Assembly (NCBI GenBank): GCA_025642065.1
Contig: JAODUP010000419.1
Span: 480,001 to 544,000 of the forward strand
Origin: Paralvinella palmiformis
Lineage: Eukaryota > Annelida > Polychaeta > Terebellida > Alvinellidae
Length of the DNA stretch: 64,000 nt
Direction: 5' to 3'
The notes beneath the pieces are model-generated. The model worked only from the letters and a program-made list of their open reading frames with translations. It searched no databases and was not told the DNA's origin. The translations under genes and the position numbers were made by a program. Positions 1 through 11,953 of this stretch are shown piece after piece (the first letter of the stretch is position 1; each line of letters starts with the position of its first letter).

Positions 1-688
1 ACCTGCGGTGATAACACTGAGAAGACGCCGCAGTAGCTTCCTGTAAAATGTGATTGTTTTCTCCACATTCTGCGCAGTAGACACTTTAGCTTTGTACAGG
101 TCAATAAACGTCTTTGAGTGATGCTGCTTTAGTGCATCATTTAACAATGTGCTTCCCTCCACTACTGGTTCCTTCAAATTGGTGACGCCTGACTGCATTT
201 CTCTCGCTTCTGTAGTTAAGAGATTACTGACCACCTCACTTGGTGCACTGTCTTTTGTTGCCATGATTTCATGTGTATTTTGAACACATCAAATCCTCGG
301 AGTAGCGTAGCAAGCTTCTTCACATCATCAACATCAAACCTAATTCAAGATTGAAGTGTCAGAACGGCAGAAAACAGTCTCCTAGTCGTCATCTCCTAAA
401 ATAAAGAGTGACCCAGTTTCTTGTGAAATGTGCCGTCGTTCTAACAATGTAACACAAAACTTGTCCTTGGCTTGGTCATTTCTTGTGATGGCGATGATGC
501 AATTATACATCTTGCATGTCCTGTTGATCCATCAATTGGCTGATCAGCAAGGATTTAGTTAAATCGTCTGTTGGTCGTCTTCACTACAAAACTTCCATCA
601 ACAAGCTCTGCATGATCCCTTGCGCGGTGTTTAGGCGGAGTTTCATGTCTGCAAGATAAACTGCCCCCCAACGTGCACAGATTGTGTG
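1..688 (-). pseudogene. Relic of a multicopy invertebrate gene family, runs off left edge
   Basis: Read on the minus strand, three frames together give a recognisable protein. Positions about 688-610 encode ICARWGAVYLADMKLRLNTA. A frame change then leads into DHAELVDGSFVVKTTNRRFN, followed by an in-frame TAA near 555-557 and DQPIDGSTGHARC. Further changes of frame lead to VDVDDVKKLATLLRGFDVF and finally to an open 88-codon stretch (264 down to 1) starting MATKDSAPSEVV, which is still open at the edge. The order ARWG..YLADM, then FVV, then DQ, then a C-terminal helical part matches a family I recall as very numerous in molluscs and other invertebrates; its function is unknown and its copy number suggests a mobile origin. 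Stops and frame changes show this copy is dead. Family recognition is from memory; the reading frames are seen directly. Confidence 0.5.
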
Positions 689-1029
689 ATCATATTTATT
701 ATTTTTTAGTTCATATTCATAAGAATATACTATTAAAAAAACATAAAACAAACACAATTGAACAAGGAAACCGATAAATATAAAACATTGTGTATTTACT
801 GGTAATATGTGCATATGCAATAATTATTCGGTGCAGGGTCCATTTTAGATCCAATGTAATTCTGAGTAATTAAATATGCAGATATTTGGGAAATAATGAT
901 TAATATGTATCATGTGTAAAATATCATGTATTATACTGCCAGTGATAGATAAACTGTCATCAATGCATGTAGATACAGGGTAAAAAAATTGATAGTACAT
1001 ACATGCATATGATCGAGGTACACCACACA
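689..1029. other. AT-rich spacer between two relics
   Basis: AT-rich DNA with no convincing coding signal. It separates the left-edge family relic from the LINE fragment; both lie on the minus strand but belong to different families. Confidence 0.4.
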
Positions 1030-1790
1030 TTGATGATAACAGTGATATTGTATTGCCAACAGGAGAACCACTATCATTAACAACTAATCGATAACAAAGA
1101 GATGTGATTAAATTGGTAGATTTTGATAACTCATTAACTAAAGAGATAACGCGTGTTTATAATTGTATGTTTTCTGGTATATCATCACATTTATGGTAAT
1201 AAATTACAGTGGGTTGTGGTTGGCAGGTTGAGTAACCTGCGATTAGCCTATCGCCATGTAACATTGAAGGTATCGATAATGTTATTATCAGAATCCCAAA
1301 GCTGGGAACCATACAGTGGGATGCAGTATGTTTTAAATATTTGATATAGACTATCAAAGTCAATATGACCGAAAGGAGACTTAACCATATTTACTTTACC
1401 ATTAAAGGCACTTAGACAATCTTGTATCTGATGCATAGAACTATTTTGTCCAATGACATTGCCAAGATGTTTATTATGCTTAACTAATTCAATAACAGAA
1501 ACATTAAACTCAACATGAGGTACACGTACACAACATCTGGAATCCGATCGATCAAAAAATAATAGCTTGCTTTTGGACGAATTAAACGTAACATCATAAG
1601 CTTGAGAAAATTGTTGACATATATTCAACATCTATTTAAAACTAGAAAGTGTTGGAGAAAGAAGTGTAATATCGTCTGCATATCCCAAAGCTACATAAAA
1701 ATATTGCCAATGTATCATCCAAGTTCGGCGGCAGATAATCGAGACAAAAGTTAATAAATATACACCGTGAGAAGTTACAACCCCCCCCCC
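1030..1790 (-). mobile_element. Non-LTR retrotransposon (LINE) reverse transcriptase fragment
   Basis: On the minus strand the reverse-transcriptase catalytic box YADD is encoded at 1682-1671 in the context GYADDITLLSPTLSSF. A TAG follows at about 1634-1632, then a 127-codon open stretch (1631-1248) with the hallmarks of the palm-thumb region: SKSKLLFF, KHLGNVIG and YCIPLYGSQLWD. After a frame change near 1250 the thumb continues as RLLNLPTTTHCNLLP, then ENIQL, a TAA at about 1159, and TRVISLVNELSKSTNLITSL. The upstream side reads GVTSHGVYLLTF in place of the usual QGG.LSP..F box and stops at a C-tract at 1781. The endonuclease half is absent. This is a 5'-truncated, decayed LINE; I do not assign a clade. 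Confidence 0.85.
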
Positions 1791-1939
1791 CTCTGCTTTA
1801 CAGCATTATAGACAGAACATATCGTTGACATAGATGAACCCTATTGAATCGGTTTGGTTTTGTTGTTCGGGGAGAATCCCCAGGCTGTCGCTTAATCAGC
1901 ACAGCCTCTGTGTTGGAGTGGTTGAGAAATATCCTCCCC

Positions 1940-2215
1940 CACCACTCAAAGGGGAGCAGTACGGAAAGATGGAGCCGAAATACCCTGAGGGTGATCACTG
2001 CCAGAGTGTTTTACGTCCTCAGGGGGTTTTTAACGTCCCCCTTTATTTTAAATAATTCAGTGGAGACGGCAGCGCCATTTAACGTGGTCAGCCACCCACG
2101 ATGTAGTAAGCCGAGAAATTAATCCCTGGAAAAGTTTCGACCTCTTAATGGGTTCGAACCTGCGACCGTTGGCACCAAGTTCCGAGTGCCTAACCGCTAG
2201 GCCACCGGAGCTTAC
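1940..2215 (-). mobile_element. tRNA-derived SINE, family B, copy 1
   Basis: The minus strand begins with a tRNA-like head: an A-box-like TGGCCTAGCGGTTAGGC (2204-2188) and a B box GGTTCGAACC (2160-2151), the spacing of a Pol III internal promoter. The body continues to about 1940 and shares an ordered series of blocks with the segment at 3470-3745, including the complements of AATTCAGTGG, GGTCAGCCA and GAGAAATTAA. The copies are the same length but clearly diverged, so insertion is old. No target-site duplication was recognised. A true tRNA is excluded because the head does not fold into a complete cloverleaf and is fused to a non-tRNA body. Confidence 0.75.
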
Positions 2216-3469
2216 TATTATATTATATGCCCTGGTTTTGCGTAAAATACAATCAGAAAACGTAACATTAGGGTATATATAATGGTATAGTGACAATAAA
2301 GCAAGATACATGTATTGAAGAAGATGGAAACATTTAATAATATATTACATTAGATGGTGAAAGATCACATCACATATATTAGACTACATTCTAGAAATGA
2401 GATTTCGAGCAAAGTCGCTGTACGTATGTCTGAAGAGTGTTTGATCCTTCGTTTCGTTTCGCGGCCTATCGTGCTTCAAGTGCTGCCACCTGGGGAACTC
2501 TGTAGCAGAGTATTTAAGTAAAACACGGATCATATTGGACATCCGGTGTGTTATATTGGTTCATTTAGAGGTTTATCAGTTTATCACTTTATGGGCATGT
2601 TGTAGACATATGTAACGTTTGGATAAGTGCTGTTTTCTGTCTGATGGCCAAATAGTGGTAAGTTCCTTTTTGCTTTTATTTGGAAAAACACATTTAATTC
2701 TGACATCACAATGTTGTCTATCTGAAGTAAACAAATAATAATTGTTTTTAATTTTAGTCTAGGCTAGATTTAAGTTTGAGAAATCTAACTAACTACTAAA
2801 CTAGAGTCTAGGAATATCTACTTGTCTTGGAGTTAGTGAGTTACTCATTAATCGTTTTTAGTTTGGATCAGCACTATGAATTAGTCTATTCTCTATTGAT
2901 CTAGTCACCCTACTAGTCTACCACTCGGCACTGTAGATGATTGGATCCAGATCTACACACTCTTACATGACAGTCATAGTCAGTGCGAGTCTAAAACTTA
3001 AAACTAATAAAAGTCTCTATATTATATGTTAGGTTTGATTGATTGATATATTTCACAAACAGGGAAACACATCATAGCAGGGTTGGTAGTTTGTTTACGT
3101 AGACGTTATTAACACCGTTAGGCGTTAATTAACGTTTTTAATGTCATGTAAAAACATGAGGGGGGTTGATTGGCATTCAGATAATAGAGGGGATCTATAT
3201 GTTAATTATAGAATATCAATTATGTGGTCACAATTAATATGTTTTTCAAAAGTTTTGTAATGGTTTCCTGATTTTATAAAAGGAATTTGAGCAATGGTTC
3301 ACAGCAAATGTCACAATGTAATGTTTGAAAGTTAGGTATATCAAGGGAGCCGTTCTTGGGTACTTTTGAATTACATTGACATTAACTCGAGACACACCCA
3401 ACTGGATAATCTGGCCTTCTCTGTTGACTCCAGGACAGTTTTTCCTGGACTAGTATTTTTAGGGGCTAG
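2216..3469. other. Noncoding, AT-rich
   Basis: No coding or RNA gene recognised. The stretch around 2760-2960 is rich in CTAG/TCTAG words, without a clean repeat unit. Confidence 0.4.
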
Positions 3470-3745
3470 TAAAACTCACCGAGGGCCAGTATGGAAGGAT
3501 GTAACCAAAATGAAAATGCCCCAGGGTGGCCACTGCCTGAGTGTATTATATTGTCAGAGGATTTTTACTATCCCCCATTTTAATTAATTCAGTGGTCAGC
3601 CATCCATGATGTTGTGAGCTAAGAAATTAACACCTGGAAAGTTTTGACCAAATCAAAGCTGTGATCCTTGGCTGTTGGGGCAGATCCATCTTTTAACACA
3701 AAGTGCAACATGCTTTTTATCCTCCTAGATCACCAGAGCATATAT
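3470..3745 (-). mobile_element. tRNA-derived SINE, family B, copy 2 (diverged)
   Basis: This aligns along its whole length with copy 1 at a constant offset of about 1530 bases. Shared blocks on the plus strand include GTA.GGAA.GATG, CA.TGCC.GAGTGT, AATTCAGTGG, GTCAGCCA.CCA and GAAATTAA..CCTGGAAA. The tRNA-like head (about 3745-3670) is much decayed: the B box is no longer canonical. Same orientation as copy 1. Confidence 0.6.
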
Positions 3746-6499
3746 CTGAGACCATTACAAGTCAGGGCAGATGCTTTGTTGTTTTAACCTGATAATTGTA
3801 CTGGTCCACATGAAAACTCACACTGAAGTTTTACTAGTTCTGTCAATTTTGTACTCTACTCTGGCAAATGGAGCAAGCATTAATTTTGAACCCTGCATTA
3901 ATGACTTTATTATGTTGATGATAATTTTATTATGCTGATGCTTGTGGATTTTTTAAGCTACTTAAGATGGAAATTGGAATCACCTGCACTAATTGAGATC
4001 ACATGATTCATTTCTTTCAATCTATTTAGCTGATGATTACACTATTTACAGGTTATAATTTAGGATAAGAATTCATGGCAGGCAGCCAGGCCTGTATGAT
4101 TTAAAAATCGGCAGCCCAATATTGACAAAATGTTTACAAACAAACACTCAACTTACATAGGATAGACCTACCTTTAATATGATTGTCTGTGCTGCATGTA
4201 TCAATTCCTAGTTGACACTTCATATAATAACCAGGGCCTTTAGGTTGCCTGAAAGTTCCATGTTCTTTTATCTTTTTCATATTTTTTGCTAACTTATCTG
4301 GGTTGTCATCTCTATGGTTTGTTTGGGGGGGGGGGAACTCCCACACCAATATGATACATAACTGAATGTCTAAAATTTCTGCACAGTAATGATGATTGGT
4401 TCTTGAATGATAACATTGGCAAGGAATATTGTTTTGGCTCATGTCAAACCAGAAATCAGTCTCTGGGCAGGTAGCAAGGTCTGGGATTAATATTTACATA
4501 TAAATTCTTGAACAATAAAAATAAATCACTTTCCAGGTCCTTGAAATGTCCTTGAATTTTTTTTTAATCAGGAGCTGTCCTGGAAAAAATATTGCCTGTG
4601 AAAAAATCCGCTCAGAACAAGAAAGTCCGCAACTAAATATTATGTCTGTAGAAGAAAACTTCGATTGTAAAAGAAAAAGATTACTAATATGTAGCCTTGA
4701 TAGTCAAAATGTAAATAAAAGTGGGTGGATCAGACAGGGAGAGGAGGAGGCTCTACCTTAAAAATGTCACTAATTAATCTTACATTGAACATATCTATCT
4801 TGATTTATTACTTTTAAATTTTGTATTCTTTGTTCTGGAAAATGGTAATTATGTCCTGGAAAATAATATTTCCTTGGCTGTGGGAACCAATGTTGTATGC
4901 CTTATTGTGTTGAAAGTTCTAAGCAATATGGAGACATTCACTGTTCCAGAAGTCACTGTTATATATGGAATGGAATAGAGAACAGTCTACTTGATTTGTC
5001 ACATGAACTCGATTTTAAAGAAAGAATTATGTAGCTTGATTTCTTGTGTTGAATTATGGATTTCTGCACCTGTTGCATCCACTATACTTATCTGTCACAA
5101 TACCAGAAGGTCAACCATAAAACTGTGCCATGTTTTCCCACAAGATGTCTAGTGTAAGATTAAATAGAGTAATAATTTACATAGAATACATTAAAAGACT
5201 GAGTCTATTTTGTGGAGAAATTTAAGTTTTATTTTATTATAAGTTTGAAACTGAAGATTGTAACAACCAGTGCTTTAAAGAGTTTAGTCTTATAAAGCTG
5301 GTTTTCAGATTATTTTTCCCCTAGCCAGCTATGATTTCAATTTAAACAAAAAACGGATTTTATTTATCTCAAAGGATTAGAATTTAGACAATAGGTCTTA
5401 CTGATTGTTTCAAAATATTTTGGCAAACAACATATATAATGGTGTTTTTAGTTTCATCCTCTATTTAGTAGAGTAAAATTGCAGCTTAAATTTATAGTAT
5501 TTCTGTCTGATATGTGATCAGGGTGACATTTTATATTCTCATTTACTGTATACATGTACCAGGCTGAGACATGTAGTTTTTTTCAGTTATCATTAAGGAG
5601 CTGTATAAAAAAATTCTAACATCTTGGTTACTGTGACTTTTTAATTTTAAACACCAGTATTTCATTAATGATTTTAAAGTGGTGTTTGGGTTATTAGTTT
5701 GTATAATGTCATATGTATCTGAGGACCACAGTTCACAATATTCTGCAATAACAGCTGTTTTACATGTCTTTTATGCACACCAGTAGCAGTAATACAGATT
5801 TCGATTGTTTGATATTTGTCTGGTTCCATAACATTATTATCCAACTCGTATTATCATTTTACTGAGCTATTTTCTCCACTGCTGTGATGCAGTACTGGAT
5901 ACAAGTGATACTATCAGTTGTTTCAGGTAATCAGGATAAGCCAAGTGAAGCACATGATAAACCAAGTGAAGCACATCTTGGTATTAATCATTCTAAAAAC
6001 AGTTTTCTGGAATATAAAACCATTATCATTCACTTTAGAGATAAATAATTGCATTTATTGAGTGCTGCCGCTAGCTTTGTTCAGTTACTGACATGAACTG
6101 TTTTAGAGTACTATTGATAATAATCAAAATAACTGTTGCTCTATTAGGTACGACATTCCAGACAACACACACATATATATATATTCTGTGGTTGGTGTAA
6201 CACACATTTAATAGAAGTATGTGAAATCCAAGAAGGCTTTTGAGAATCTTAGTTTTGGCTTAGTGGACCTGACAGATTTAGATTTAAATACCCCAAATCC
6301 CCTGTAGGTTTAAAAAGATTGACAAAATAGTTAGTATTCTTGATATAATTTTCTGTGTTTCATGATTATTAATGACAAAAGAATACATAACATAAATCGA
6401 TCAAGTCATTTATTATCTGTCACCAGTGAGCATGCCTAATATACAAACACGATGCTATATACACTTGGTTGCAGACATATACTTCCCTGATAGATGTAA
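3746..6499. other. Noncoding, AT-rich; one transposon-end-like patch
   Basis: No gene recognised. Around 4535-4590 and again at 4835-4885 are short CCAGGTCCTTGAA / TCCTGGAAAA words like those in the repeat at 32109-32379, probably a decayed relative. A 20-base direct duplication, CCAAGTGAAGCACAT in context, lies near 5940-5975. A G-tract at 4324 and a short (AT)n at 6170 are the other low-complexity items. Confidence 0.4.
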
Positions 6500-6627
6500 A
6501 AACCTTGGCATGGGCATATCTGAAGGGTGTTCATCTTTGAGTTTGCTTCATTACCTTTGGAGATCCCTCGGCCGATTTAGCCTACCATGTACACAAAGGT
6601 AGCTGTAAAACATCAATCATCATCATT
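6500..6627 (+). mobile_element. SINE family A, 5'-truncated copy
   Basis: Contains the family A body: GGCATATCTGAAGGGTGT, then ATTACCTTTGGAG, ATTTAGCCTACCATGT, GCTGTAAAACATC and the AATCATCATCAT tail. The tRNA-like head is mostly missing. The same ordered words recur in the full copies at 38085 and 52932. Confidence 0.8.
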
Positions 6628-7382
6628 AGCTAGATGTAAAAAGCTTTTAATAATTTTAGGATGCTGTTTTCTATGAATTTATTAAAGATTTCTAATATGC
6701 TGTGTTTTGATTGCAGTGACCTTTGTAGTAACCATAAGGTTATTATCATTAACTGAACGGAATTTCTCGCATGAACCAGAAAGGCAATTATCTCATATAT
6801 TCAGGGCAAATTAGTCCTTAAACATCTGATTAACAGCCAGACAAATTATAGGAATTTATTTTTAAATGGTTGTTGAGTTGTGTAAAGTTCAAGTGTTTTT
6901 GTTATTTGCCATAATTACCATTTTTATTACCTGAAGTCTATATTATGGGATTCTTTTTCTTTTAAATCTAACATTGATTTAAGATAATTTGAAGAAACCT
7001 GGGTCCATCTAAAAGTTTTGTTTATTGAATGAATAGGAGTCCATTTTACCACACATTAACAAACAATCATTTATACTATAAATTATAGTGGCTTTTATAC
7101 AACTGGAAGTGTGTCTTCAGACATATAGTTCTCCGTCAACTTCACTTTTGGATGATTTGTTTCTATTATTTGATTAAGTTGTTTAATATCGTCTTTTAAT
7201 ATGTGGTCAGTCTGTCAGATGTCTAATATGGCTAATATAATTTGAACAATTAATTTAATCAAACATAAATTTGTTGATAACCCTGGTTTGTAAACAAAAT
7301 TATTATGTTCACTTAAATTGTGAATTTTTTTTAGAATTCAATATGTGGTCAGCTTTAAAAAATTACTTAATTTCATTGTTTT

Positions 7383-7384
<2 letters not shown>

Positions 7385-7420
<36 letters not shown>
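7385..7420. repeat. (AT)n microsatellite
   Basis: Uninterrupted AT dinucleotide run of 36 bases. Confidence 0.95.
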
Positions 7421-7422
<2 letters not shown>

Positions 7423-7509
7423 GACTTTGTGGAAGAATGTGATTTTGACATCTGCCAAACTTTGCTTAACTCTTATGAATACTTGTCACTGTTGTTAGTC
7501 AGCAGTATA

Positions 7510-7632
7510 ATGATGTTTTACAGCTACTTTTGAGCACAAAATTAGGCTAAAGAAGAAACACCCTTCAGCCATCGGGCCATGCTGAGATTTGAACTGAGGT
7601 GGTTAAGATCTGTAGCCAACCATGTAGTCAGC
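7510..7632 (-). mobile_element. SINE family A, minus strand, internally deleted
   Basis: The left end TGATGTTTTACAGCTACTTT and AATTAGGCTAAA are the complement of the family A tail and 3' body. ACACCCTTCAGCC and GAGATTTGAACTGAGGTGG are the complement of the body start and the B-box region. The segment between the TTTAGCC and CTGAAGGGTG words present in full copies is missing. Confidence 0.7.
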
Positions 7633-7640
7633 AACATAAA

Positions 7641-10157
7641 GGGCGGAGTACTTGATCTTTATTCAGCAATTATCATTATTATCTGCATCCCAATTTGTTG
7701 TCCTCATTACATGAATTTTTGTAATGCAGGTTACTCTTTCTCAGAATAAATAGGTTAATTACTAATTTATCTCTAATTTAAGTGCTGTTTATGTATGATA
7801 TTGTTGGGCATATTAAGTGACTGGCTATCTTTTTTTCAACATACTTGTGTTATGAAGAACTCATATTTCCTGTCTAAATGCTAATATTACAATTATAGTT
7901 TCAATGTTTGCAGGTTTTTGACTAACTGGTTGAAATCACCAACTAAAACTGTCACTTAAAAAACAGATTTTGACAAGTTGTTTTTAAAAAATACATTTTA
8001 CCGCAAAATGACCATAAAAACTACATTAATTAAAACAAAACTGCTGTCAAAAAGCATCAAAAATACACATTTGGCAATAGTTATCCACAAAATAAAATTT
8101 TATCTGAACCATCATTGTCTGCATCAATTGAGTGAATTTTCTCAAACTTTGTTACATCTAGAATAAATTGAGGAATTTAAAGTTGAGTGTTGAAAAGGCA
8201 TCAAAGCTTAGTGCTTTGCTATTGTATGCTAAAGGGTAAAGTTGAGTTGGACTACTAGTATTAAATATGAATCATTATCATCAGATATTAAGCACATTTA
8301 TATAAATATATATATGTGTGTGTGTTTATATCAAGTGAGGATTAATATGACGCACAAGTTTTAAATGATTGCTAATATAATAAAACTTTTGGATAACAGA
8401 TATTTATCGTAATAACATTCAGTGTTGTATATTAAAATTTATAAGTTATTCTATAAATATGTCATTACTTGTCCATTTATATATTGCCAAGTATGAATCC
8501 TACATATTTTATATATATTGTACATAAACTTTATTTAAATGCATTATCATAATTAAATTTATTCTTATCATAAAGGTGACATCTGACCTACAGGCAGGAC
8601 TATTAACAAGACTATGGGGTTTTTTGGATGGCAAAAAGGTTTTTTTATGGTTCAAACCAGGTTTTTAACAATGTCAAATAAAAACAGGTTTTTGGTGTCA
8701 AAAAATTAACCCCCAGGCCCTGTTGACCATAATTGTAATAGTATTAGTATCTATAGTACGATAGCCATACTTATAGTGTATATGTATATTTTGTACTTTT
8801 ATGGCGTCACATTGTACAGACATGTGCACATATTGTATATAAATTTTATACAAGTTCTCAGTGTCACATTATATTGTGCATTAAGTGTATATTACCACAA
8901 CAACTCATCCAAAGATGTTAATGTGTTTCTACAAATTGTAGTAGACTATACAATTATAAAAATTAGAATACATACACCAAATCAAATACGAAGAAAATAT
9001 ATTACTGGTAATAATAATAATTACAAATGTAATATTAATAGATTACATTACATTATATTTCAATGCAAGTGATCCCAGCCCAGATCTGCACTTGTCAAAT
9101 ATTCAACAGCTCACTCATAATTAGTTACAGCCCATTATCATATTCCATCCAATCTAAATTGTACTACAGTAGTGCTACATGTCATGTAAAATTTAGTGTG
9201 TTATTTATGAAGGAATATTATTAGCATAATTAGGGATTGTCAATGTTTTAGTAAAGTTGATGGGTATCTTGGTGTACTAACGTGATTGAATTAACACATT
9301 TTCCTATAGCTGTATTTATTTGCTGGCACATAAATTTACCCTAAAGTAAAAAGGAAACAGAAAGCTTCGGTTGTAAATGGAGGGGGGGGGGTGGAGATAT
9401 GAAACGTTACTATTAGATTATGACTACGAGTGATACAATTTTCAAGTAGCTATAGGCCTACCAATGTCTTTAAAGTCATACAATTTCCTTTTTTATTCTA
9501 TTAACTCCTTTATTTAGTTCACTCTATGCTTAAGTAGATTTGTTTTTGAGATAAAGAACTTTCTGTGTTTGTGTTTATCTACGACTCTTGAACAACTTTG
9601 TTTATTTGAGATGGCCAAACAATAGGCCCTTTTAATTTATGTACATCACATAACAACTGAATGTATCCAGTCGAGCTTCTAGCTTAAAACGGACAGAACT
9701 TACATGCAATTCTCATTTGTATAAAAGAAATATTTTAACTTGAATTTTCTAAATATTAGTGTGAAATGTGTGTCACTGTTTTATTGAATTTAAATTGGTT
9801 TTAAAAAAATCCCTGAAGATTTTGACCTATTTTATCAGCTTCTGTCTGATATGTGGAATTTAGCTGCCAGTTTGTCTACTGATGAGTGATACTATTCAGG
9901 CTTGACAGGGAAATTAATTCAAGGGATCCAATTGTGTATCCCTTTCCAATTCTCTTTCATGTGAGAATGCTATTGTCTAATTTTTTCCAATTATGTTATT
10001 TGTTGTGTAAATGTTAATACTGACTTTAGCTGTTGTTTGAATGTTATATATATATATATATAAAACTATATTGGATTTGAACCATGAAGGTTTGTACTTG
10101 ATCCATTTAGTTATGAAAGTGTATGACCAGAGCAGAGAAAATTTTGTTTGGTATTTT

Positions 10158-10199
<42 letters not shown>

Positions 10200-11677
10200 A
10201 GAGAGAGAGCGTAAGATGTGCTTGTTATATGGACACCTATATTTTATTATAATATTAATATGCCAGTAAGGCCTATTGCACTGACAGCAGTTATCTATTT
10301 GGCAGTTATAAATGGGGAAAGGGGTAGAAGGGACAGAGATGAGAGATTCTGTTTTATGTCTAAAGCAACTTAGAAAAAGTCCAGTTGATATAAAATATTA
10401 TTAGTATTATCAATACAACACTGCAGAGGCTGTTTTTTTTTATAGGAAGTGATGTTAGATTGAGACGCCAATATTGATTGATAGTCTCTCTGTCTTTCAA
10501 TGGCACGGTTGGCTGTTAAATAAAGATCTGGCCTTGACTTTGTGCCAATTGGACTATATGTATATAGAAAGTGGTGTTTTCTGGTTAATTGCTCTGTTCA
10601 CCATATTCCATCTTTGATAGGTAGTTGGCAAAATCAAGCTGAATGTATTTAAATAAAATATTATTTAATTGCCGCAAATATATTTACAGTTTAGCTTTTA
10701 TAAGTATGTAATTCAAATTGGAAATTTTCTAACTTAAAGATCATTCTTGTATCAGCCTTGTCTCACTTCATATTCTAATATACAGAATTACTACATGTTA
10801 ATACTCTGTCAACATGTTAATAATCTGTTTCTTTTAGCCTTATTGTGGTATGATGATTTTTATGAGTTCAAATAATAATGTTAAATATATTGTGACAGGA
10901 ATCAGCTTTGATACTGAAATCACTTCACAGCAAAACAGTGAATAGAAATGATCCTTATAGTTATAAGAATATACTCTGTTCTGATTGAACTGACATACAT
11001 CAGACTGGTGTCACCATTTAAGAGTCTAGATAGCTGCACTAAATCTGTATAAGAATATTATATCAAGTGAAATCACAATTGATTTAACATCTAGAATAAG
11101 TTTTCTAAGTTACCCGCTCAGGTTTAGCTTAAAATAAAATAACCCATAATTTGATATCTTTGGTCGTCACCTTGAAGTAACTGATGACTGGATTAGAGTT
11201 TAACCTGGATTAAATCGGTTAGCTCCAGTACCTGTTACTGATTCAGATGATTTTGGTCAGGATAGTGGGTAACATAAACCTGGATTTTGCCTAATTTAAA
11301 CCCAGATTAAATATTTCATTATGTTAATTCTTTTCTCAGGAGAGACTGTCATTGCTGATAGAATCATACAGAGTAATAAAATTATATTTAATTAGTGTAT
11401 ACTCTAGGCAATAAGTGTCAGGGATGTCAAAATGTTCAACTAAATCTAATATTTCCGGTATTCTGCTACTGGATGAAACCATTAAAGACTATCCCACATT
11501 CCTGAAATCCAATGTTTCATGTCAGTTGTATTGGTAAGCTGCAGACACCTGAGGTCTGTCATGATCCAGAGATTTAGCAACCAAGCTTATCTCCTGCTAT
11601 CCAGAACTTTGTGATGCTGTAGACTTTGAATTATGTCAACAATTTTTAGCTTGTTGTGTATAGTCTTTGGAACATTA

Positions 11678-11680
<3 letters not shown>
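7641..11680. other. Noncoding, very AT-rich
   Basis: No gene recognised; short open frames here are low-complexity. It includes (TA)n at 10045-10062, a (TA)n-(GA)n compound at 10160-10209 and a G-tract at 9383. At 8600-8700 a phrase with repeated AGGTTTTT words resembles a decayed repeat, but I could not assign it. Confidence 0.4.
10160..10209. repeat. (TA)n-(GA)n compound microsatellite
   Basis: About 37 bases of TA directly followed by about 12 bases of GA. Confidence 0.9.

Positions 11681-11681
<1 letters not shown>

Positions 11682-11735
<54 letters not shown>
11682..11735. repeat. (AT)n microsatellite
   Basis: A 54-base uninterrupted AT run, among the longest in the window. Confidence 0.95.
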
Positions 11736-11737
<2 letters not shown>

Positions 11738-11920
11738 CTTTTTCTTTAACTTACTATTTATGAAAAATTTGGATTTATTCCAATTCTTGTTCTATGGGAC
11801 TGTCTGAAGTTCATTATGTGATAAGTATTTATTTTTGTTATTTTCTATGATCAAAGTCTGTGATTATGAACTGTAAATAAAATAATTCCATCATTAGATT
11901 GATTATAGAGAAGTCTGACT

Positions 11921-11953
11921 TGGGTCTACCTTAAAACATCAATCATCATCATA
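11921..11953 (+). mobile_element. SINE family A tail fragment
   Basis: Only GTCTACC, TTAAAACATC and the AATCATCATCAT tail remain, consistent with extreme 5' truncation during target-primed insertion. Confidence 0.55.

Noticed and set aside
2151..2215. A true tRNA gene
   Set aside because: A and B boxes are present but the flanks do not close a cloverleaf, and the segment is fused to a repeated non-tRNA body.
4134..4442. 102-codon minus-strand open stretch
   Set aside because: No family resemblance, crosses a G-tract that supplies prolines, composition like its noncoding surroundings.
8600..8705. T-rich segment with repeated AGGTTTTT words
   Set aside because: Resembles a decayed repeat, but no second copy in the window and no termini to define it.
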